Shown here piece by piece: positions 56,843 to 64,000 of a DNA stretch of 64,000 bases; position 1 is the stretch's first letter, and every line of letters starts with the position of its first letter. Where the stretch lies: contig CM076956.1 in NCBI GenBank assembly GCA_039566865.1, positions 14,209,511 through 14,273,510 of the forward strand, written 5' to 3'. This stretch comes from Aurelia coerulea. Taxonomy: Eukaryota; Cnidaria; Scyphozoa; Semaeostomeae; Ulmaridae. The notes beneath the pieces were generated by a model. That model was not told where the DNA came from. It worked only from the letters and a program-made list of their open reading frames with translations, and made no database searches. The position numbers were made by a program, and so were the translations under genes.

Positions 56843-58605
56843 GAAACTGGTACGAGTGATCATGTAAAGTAGCAAAGAGGAAGGCACTTGTAAATAGCTT
56901 TTTGTATATAGTTTTGACTACTTGATGCTGTCGTTTGCTTTTCATTATATATTCTGCTTACTTGAACGAGCCCAAAAGAAGTATCACGGGCCTAACTAAG
57001 TCGAAGTCTAGTCGAAGAAAAGAGGTCGTGACACAGCGATATAAAATAGCAACTGCCCATCTCGCTATGGCAAATTCTCGTAAAGTAGGCAAATAATCAC
57101 GACCATGATAAAAAAGAGGGGTGTATTATTCTTCCGAAAAGGCGTACGAGATGTTTTAAAACAATCAGAGTTTTAGGGATTGTTTACGGATTTTCTTCAA
57201 AACAAGAGGATTTTTGCCAAAGGTGTACGATATTGTTACCGAGTGATACGCTCCTAGGACAAAATGTCGGAAACTAGCCTATGACCCGGGCAGGCACATG
57301 TTAACCAAACTCCCTTGGTAATCTAGCAATCAGTGGCGGACTGGTTGGAATTTTTCACCGGCTACGGATGCCATAAGGAGGCCCTGCTGGGTGCAACCAA
57401 AAAATGAGGGTGCAGTCAAGCAACGACATGACCAGGGGAAATCAGTCAAGAGGGCACTGCGGTCTGGGGCAAAATTTTTGAGGGCAGACCCTCTTCTCCA
57501 GGGGGTGAAGCTACCCAAAACCGGGGACGGGGACTTGAGTAGGTCATCTAAGCAAGAGTACCTCTTCTGTGACTTAGAACACTTCAACAGATCCCATCAC
57601 ACGCTACAATATAATTATTTATCCTTTTGCCACATTTTTTCTACATTAGTATCCCCAGGAAAATGTTTAAGCAAAAATCATTTTTCATTAGCCTAGAATG
57701 CCTTATCTTCATCCTCTTTTTACCAGCACCAAATTGGAATCTTTCCCAATTTGTAACCATTTTCTAGAATCATCACCTTAAAGAACATGTTTGCGCAGAC
57801 ACCTTTTACTTTCAACCGAATATAGTTCAACTGTATATTTCAACTGAATCTATCAAATTACAGCACTGCAGAAGTCCTGCATGGCAGGACGAAAGATTGG
57901 TAAAATGTAAATTCACACACACATTTGATGTTGTTTTTTCGTCGTGTTGTGGTGTTTCTGCCTACAAACTAATTAATTTCTTCATCACCGCAAGCATCTT
58001 CGGATCCAATCATCGACGCTGGTATCGTTGCCTTTTCTTTTTTCGAATTACTGTTTATTTTGTCTTAGAACGCTTCTCCCATTCAAAGTTTGCCTGCCCC
58101 AAAATGGAAGCCTTGATAATTCTGTGATAGTTCGTCCATAAGAAAATTTTAAGAACCGCAACCCTTAATTTGACTTGGAACGACTCTACAAGTAACTTTC
58201 CAGCATTTGTCGGAAATATTATTACCCTACTCTACCTATACCCCACTACTTTCTCCTCGTTATCCAATAAATCTCGAGGATCATCTTTTGACAGAAGTGG
58301 GGGGGGGGGGGGAGGGCAACACGCCACTTTGGTCAAAGGATACTTTCGTTGAAATTCCTCGATTTCGTACCAACATGACATGCGTAGCACTTATAGCAAA
58401 GTTACATTGGCTGTTTTGCAAATAAGGCACACAATTATGGCATGATTCAAATCTTTACATGCAGTTACAAACTTTCCGTCAGGATCTGATTTCAGTTTCT
58501 ATTTTACGCAAGCAATTTTGGCATCCCTTGGGTATTGTGAGCAAGAGGTGGATCTGTGATGTTTTCGTTTCTCAAACTGTTAAGCAACCCTTGCTCGATA
58601 GTCAG
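56843..58605. other. Gap with no recognised gene
   Basis: 57130-57240 shares phrases with 18830-18900 (GGATTTTTGCCAAAGGTGTAC and similar). A G-run at 58299-58312. No domain recognised. Confidence 0.4.
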
Positions 58606-59725
58606 GGACGGTGCAAAGTTTATTTTTTAACATGGCTGGTGCAACACGTAAACGGGCCGGGCCAACTACTTTTTTGAGCTTGTACAGAACTGGGTCAACA
58701 CTTGTTAGGGACAGGGCAAAATTTATTATATTACATGGCCGGTGGAGAACAAAAATTCTTGCAATAAAATCTGCTCGCCCTGTATGAAATTATTGCCAAA
58801 AAAACCAACTGCCCCGTCACCCTTTCCTCTTAAAAAAATGTATCTGCCCCGTATTCATGAACAACATATGTTGAATAGTACCACCGATGAATTAGCCAAA
58901 GATCATAACAAAATCAATTCTTGTCCTTATGAGACTTTGTAAACGAAGAAATCGACTTTGAAGATGAAGAGTCATAAATGACTGATGAATCGTTCTTGCA
59001 AGTAACTGACAAGGACATTTTGCGTCATTTTCATACACACCCTTCCAAGCATTGTTCAACTTGCATGATTAACAATTTTGTCCTCAAAATGAGCAATTTC
59101 ATATTTCAAACTTCATCTTGAGCTTATAAAAAGGTACTGCCCCGTTCATATTTGCTTTGTAAAAAGTGTTGACCCAGTTCTGTACAAGCTAAAAAAAAGT
59201 AGTTGCCCCGTTACGTTTTGCACCGGCCATGTTATAAAATAAACTTTGCACTGTCCCTTATAAAGCAAATATGTACGGGGCAGTAACATTTGAAAATCTC
59301 AAGATGAAGTTTAAAATATAAAATTGTTCATTTTGAGGACAAAATTGTGAATCATGCAAGCTGAGAAATGCTTGGAAGGGTGTGTATAAAATTACGCAAC
59401 GTTCCTTGCCAGTTGTTTGCAAGAACGATTGATCGCACATCAGTCATATGATATGACTCATATCTCTTCATCTTCAAAGTCAACTTTTTGTTAAAAGACT
59501 CATAAGGACAAGAACTGATTTTGTTATGGTCTTTGGGTAATTCATCGGTGACTATAAAATATGTTGTTCATGAATACGGGGCAGATACATTTTTGAGGAA
59601 AGGGTAACGGAGCAGTTGGTTTCTTTGCAATAATTTCATGCGGGGCGAGCAGATTTTTTGCAAGAATTTTCCTTCTTCACCGGCCATGTCATATAAACAA
59701 ATTTTCCACTTTCCCTATCAGCATC
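58606..59725. repeat. Interleaved inverted repeats (A-B-A'-B')
   Basis: A (58606-58705) pairs with A' (59165-59262); B (58706-59160) pairs with B' (59262-59720). A and B both begin AGGGACxGxGCAAA-TTTAT and share ACATGGC-GGTG, so both are copies of one terminal sequence. CTGCCCCGT-type phrases recur throughout. Most simply two foldback elements inserted into one another. Confidence 0.75.
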
Positions 59726-60710
59726 GTAGCTTGGCCTGTCTTTTTCATTGTATTTTTGCATAGGGGCCATCCTTCAGCGAAAAGGGGGCCCTTTTTGCCA
59801 GATTTTGAGGGGGGTCAGTCCATCACTGCTAGCGAGGACAGTCTAACATAGATTGAGCGATCAAGTTTGGCTATGTATGTCAATATCCGGAGGTCGAAAT
59901 AGCGATCAGAAACTCAGGTCCGTCCTGAAGCTACTTGTGGGCTCTTGTGGGCCTAAGGAAAAGGTTGGTCTGTATTTTACGTGCCAGTTAGTGGTGACAC
60001 TCTTTTATCAATAGATATGGCCAGTATTAACTTGCTTTCAACCAAAGCCACCATTGTCTTTTTAGTTTGTAAAGAATTTAATTCAGGATCAGTAGATTAT
60101 TTGCATGTAAATGCTTCATGCTACTTGTTAAAGCCACGGGGTTGCAATTTATTCTCATTCTCCCTGTGGTATCGTCCTGTAACTATGTTCCGTTATTGTA
60201 AAATTTTAGATTGACATGTAAAAATAATGGAAAGGTTTCATTCAGGATTAGTTGATTACGGAGTAAAAAACGTAGCACAATCATGCATGATGCATTGTTT
60301 CGTGAAACAATGATGAAACTTATAAACTTACGTGCGAAAATTTGTCACTTGAAAGCATCGAGTCATGTTAAGTAGACAGAACAGCCAAACTTCAAGAATT
60401 TGCTGACCCATGGTTCTGGATGGTGTATCTGATTGGCTAACGTTCCAGTGAAACTAAACTGGCCACATGAGATACATTGTGCAACAGTAGTTCATTTTAG
60501 TTTGTTAAGAGTAACAATTCATCTTTATCACATGGGTCACATGATACAAGGAAAAGCAGGTCTATTTATCATAAAAATTTTGCCAGAGCAAATAAATATT
60601 TCCTTTCTTTATACAAGCGAGAGGGAACCCCAATGGTGTCATGATATCAAAGATGGGAGCTTCCATCCACATCTTCAGTATTTTTATATTTCGAAAATAT
60701 ATGATCTATT
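59726..60710. other. Region downstream of SMCR8
   Basis: No coding feature supported. Likely contains the SMCR8 3' UTR on the minus strand; no clear AATAAA was found close to the stop. Confidence 0.4.
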
Positions 60711-63138
60711 CTATGACTTTTTCTTTCCAACATTACTAAACAAAGTGCATTTAATTAAATTTAGTTTCACACTTGGCGTTTCACTATGAGACAGTCTTCC
60801 GGTATGATCGATACACGAAAACCTAGCACATTCCTCTTCTAGTTTCTCATCAGCATTGCTAGATATCGACTTGACATAATCTTGCAGTAATTCTTCTTTA
60901 AATACCTCAACCAACTGCTTGATTATTTTCACATCAGATGGAGAGAATTTCGACAGCATAAAGGAAAGAGGATCAATCTTCATATAAGGCACGGCTGTAG
61001 ACATTCTTCTGGAATCATAGCGGTTAGAAACAGTGTTGATATCGCTTCCCATATATTCCCAAGCAAACATCATGAACGCTTGAGAACTGAGTTCAAGTTG
61101 TGCAGCACGGAAAGCTTCGTTAAATGCCGCTTCTGGCCAGTCCTTCTGACTGTCAAACAACGCATTCAGATATGTTCCTTGATAGTGGGGAGCAAGAAGC
61201 GTCGAGTTTTCAAGGTCTAAAACTGTCACATAATTTGAAACAGATTTCGATACTGCATCATGGCCACGAATTTTCGCAAGGCCTATTAGTCTAACAGTGG
61301 CAAGGTTACTTATTAGAAATGGGCCTTTTGTCCAAAAAATCACACAGTCTTTGTTCCTTGGAAAGCCAGGAATGCATGGCAATAAGGACACAATCAGAGA
61401 GTGAACCTTAGATTTGTTGCTTTTATCTGCAATGATGACAACTGGCCGCCCAATCATTAACGAGTAAATCAAGTGAGGAAAGAAATAGTATACTTTTCCA
61501 AGTTTCATTAATGATATCCCATGAACATTGTCACATATTTCAGCTGGCATGTCAAAGACGTTGGAAGAAGACGATGGAACAGATTCTTTGCTGGAAGCAC
61601 TTGCAATGCTTGTTCTACTATACGTTCGACTACCAAGTGACGTTTGCACTTTTCCGGTGCTCTTGGACGCTTTTGAGCTGGATGTATTCGAAGACGAACT
61701 TCGATTTGATCCGTTTGATGCAATGCTAGTTTGCCTCATTGTGCTCGGTATCGTTGAACGAATTGTTATGCCTTGGTCATGGTCATTCCTGTTCACATCC
61801 CTTATATTTCGGTCTTCCAACGGTGTAGTTTCTTCATCTTCCCATGAGACTCGATTAATGATAGGGCTACCAGTAAGGACTGCATCAACTTCATCGCTCT
61901 TGTATGAGGCTTGTGTACCAGTGGATGCAGCCTTGTGCCTCTGTTTTGATGGTGTGTCACCTGATACCCGTTTGGCAGTTCCTGGCAGTATCTCTGCGTT
62001 TGTAGTGATACTTGGCTGGTAGTCAGCTAGCCCCGAAGAGCTAATTGATATCACTGATGGTGGTGCAGATGGTAGGGAATCCGTGTCTTTTAATGACATG
62101 TACTCATCATCTGAGGAACTCTGAGCACCCTTTATTACCTCAAAACTATCATGTCTTGAGGGGCAACTTGAAATTGTCCATGCAGAACCTGGCTCAAAGG
62201 ATGACCCTGATTCACAGGGAGCTGACCCCGAATACTCAGACCCCCTTCTCAGCTCTGGTCTATAGCCTGTCAAACATCTGCTTCTTGGGCTTAAAAAGAA
62301 GTCCTTTGAAAAGGAACTCATCTGTTCACTTCCTGAGACTTGTTCATTTGTTCCAAGTTGTGACTCTGTGAAATGGTCCATATAAAAATTCTTTAATGTA
62401 GCTTCTTCCAATAGTTTAGTTTTTCGAAAGAAGAAGTGGGCATTTCTAAGTAAGCCAAACGCCTCTTCTTTACTAGGACTACAAAGTTCATCAAGACTGC
62501 GTAACTGGGTATCAAATTTCCTACCTGATGAAACACCTACTGACCTTGGATCTAAATTTGCCAGTTTCTCATCCAGTTCTTCCAAAGATGGCATATTGTC
62601 AACTGCATCTTGTTCAAGAATGGTCTGAAATTTGAAAAGTATATACTGTAAGATGAAGATACTGTACTGTATCATATACTGTATATAATGCGTCTTCAAG
62701 GTGCAAAGCTCTTAATACTAATACTGTATGTAGTTTTAATAACAAATATATGCGAGTAGATTGCCATTGTCAATTTTTATCAATGTTTTTAATCGTTTAA
62801 GAGCAGAGGTGGGACAGGATGGTACAAGGGGGCTACAAACTCTCCATCAGAAGTATCAAGCCATCCCTGTCAGAGGAAATTTTGAATAATATTTTGAGTA
62901 AATAATGAACTGTATAAAAACTGGATGCTTTAGTCAGTTTGGTTATGTTTTCTCTCAATACCTACCTTCCTTTTGCATGCACAATAAGTCAGTTGGCCAT
63001 TCAGATCTAAAAAAAATCCAGGAAACCTCATTTCTTTTAGATTTGATTTAAATTCAGGCTTTTGCGTGGCAGGGCAAGCACAGTCATTTTCATGAGTCTG
63101 AAGAAATGTCTTTGTTTTGAGGTATCTTGCTGGAAGAC
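60711..63138 (-). CDS. SMCR8: SMCR8 orthologue (C9orf72-SMCR8 complex subunit), last two exons
   Basis: SMCR8 is a longin/DENN protein that pairs with C9orf72 and WDR41 and regulates autophagy and lysosomal signalling. Exon at 63138-62966 (57 codons plus 2 nt, acceptor TGTCAG, donor GTAGGT), then terminal exon 62624-60711 (acceptor TTTCAG, stop TAG), phases matching. The terminal exon shows RSLDELC (human TLEELCD region), a long Ser-rich linker, then the C-terminal DENN part: IYSLMIGRPVVIIAD, VRLIGLAKI, YVTVLDLENSTLLAPHYQGT, LSSQAFMMFAWEY and FSPSDVKIIKQLVEVFKEEL, each aligning in order with recalled human SMCR8 (IYSLLSGR, KLIGLQR, SILDLDNKTLRCPLYRGT, LCSKAFL, NEDVRVVQYLAELLK). N-terminal longin exons lie off the right edge. 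Intact and probably functional. Confidence 0.88.
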
Positions 63139-64000
63139 CTGACATAAAATAGGGCTATTCATATTCAGCAGTTGATAGAAGGAGGCATGAACATATGAGA
63201 ACTGCTTGTGACCATAACTGAGAAGAAATCCTTTCTATCCTCTTGAAATTGAATGCCCTTTAATGTTGAATCGTTCTTCGTTACTTCTTCAACATTTTGG
63301 GATTGGGTATTGATATCTGACCTATATTCTGGGATAGGGTATTAACATCTGACCAAAATTCTGGGATTGGGTCATAACAGGAATCCTGGCGGCGCACACC
63401 CCTGTATGAATTTATAGTGAAGTACCCCCCCCCCACATACACAGTTCCCGGCCCAAGGAAATTTTGAAGAGCAACAACACCTTTTACATTGACTCAAAAC
63501 GGCTCTCCCAATCACGTTCCAACTTCTCTTGGAAATAGTGCTACCCTACCTGATCAACCCAACCTATAATACCCAACCACGTTCTCCCTATTTTTGAAAG
63601 AAATATATAAGTGGAAAAAATTTTTGTGTTTTGTGATTGTGCTTTGTTTGCCCTTCTATACGAAACTCTTCTTCTTAATGGTGACTTGATTTTTCATTTC
63701 AGTTTCGATCCCACCAAAATTACCACCACTGATTTGGCAATTGGCTAGTACGCCATTTTCACAAAAACTTTGCTTAAAATAATGACTTTGTTTGTACTGG
63801 TGTTTAGTTTAATCAAAGTCATGGATCACAAATCCCCTCATTTGGCAAAATAATTTTAGGCGATATAACATTAATTACTGTAGTTGATTCTCATCAGCCC
63901 CTGTACCATATTTTGATGCTACACCTCAATCCTTTCTCTTTTTTATACTGATAGATAAAAGTATCACCATTTTTAGATTAATAAAAAGTTAAAAAATCAA
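63139..64000. other. SMCR8 intron sequence
   Basis: Upstream of the exon at 63138; no further exon recognised before the window edge. A C-run lies at 63426-63434. Confidence 0.5.

Noticed and set aside
61511..62371. Plus-strand ORFs opposite SMCR8
   Set aside because: Antisense shadows of the SMCR8 terminal exon, whose minus-strand frame has clear family similarity.
1..64000. tRNA, rRNA or spliced-leader genes
   Set aside because: I looked for T-loop-like GGTTCGAATCC boxes and conserved rRNA phrases and saw none; a covariance search could still find diverged copies.

Overview
This is a eukaryotic, AT-rich, transposon-dense window with three spliced host genes, all on the minus strand. The mix of families (CR1/L2-like LINEs, a BEL/Pao element, TTAA-targeting MITEs, foldback elements, many short GGGGC...GCCCC repeats) suggests an early-branching marine animal, most likely a cnidarian. 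That placement is inference; no species can be named from the sequence alone.

Left block (1-17.3 kb): the 5' half of the glycine decarboxylase gene (GLDC, glycine cleavage system P-protein). I resolved 13 coding exons, from the start ATG at 17274 down to 443, all with GT-AG borders and matching phases; the rest lies off the left edge. Its introns hold a 5'-truncated LINE, a TTAA-flanked MITE, foldback repeats and a small inverted-repeat element with a degenerate hammerhead-ribozyme core.

Middle block (17.3-45 kb): almost wholly mobile DNA, with clear nesting. It contains two broken RecQ-like helicase gene fragments, a 5'-truncated BEL/Pao retrotransposon carrying its own MITE insertion, several LINE 3' ends, 18-bp and 124-bp tandem arrays, large foldback elements and hAT-like elements with 8-bp target duplications. 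Several nested insertions preserve both the target duplication and an empty site or a continuous reading frame across the site, so relative insertion order can be read directly.

Right block (45-64 kb): a short gene for a secreted, very acidic protein (signal-peptide exon at 48294, acidic exon at 45648-45433), more repeats including a 140-bp-arm near-perfect palindrome and two large foldback regions, and then the 3' part of an SMCR8 orthologue (C9orf72-SMCR8 complex), whose 5' exons run off the right edge.

The three host genes are unrelated in function: mitochondrial glycine catabolism, an extracellular acidic protein, and autophagy/lysosome regulation. Nothing suggests an operon or functional cluster. 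The main interest is the layered transposon record.
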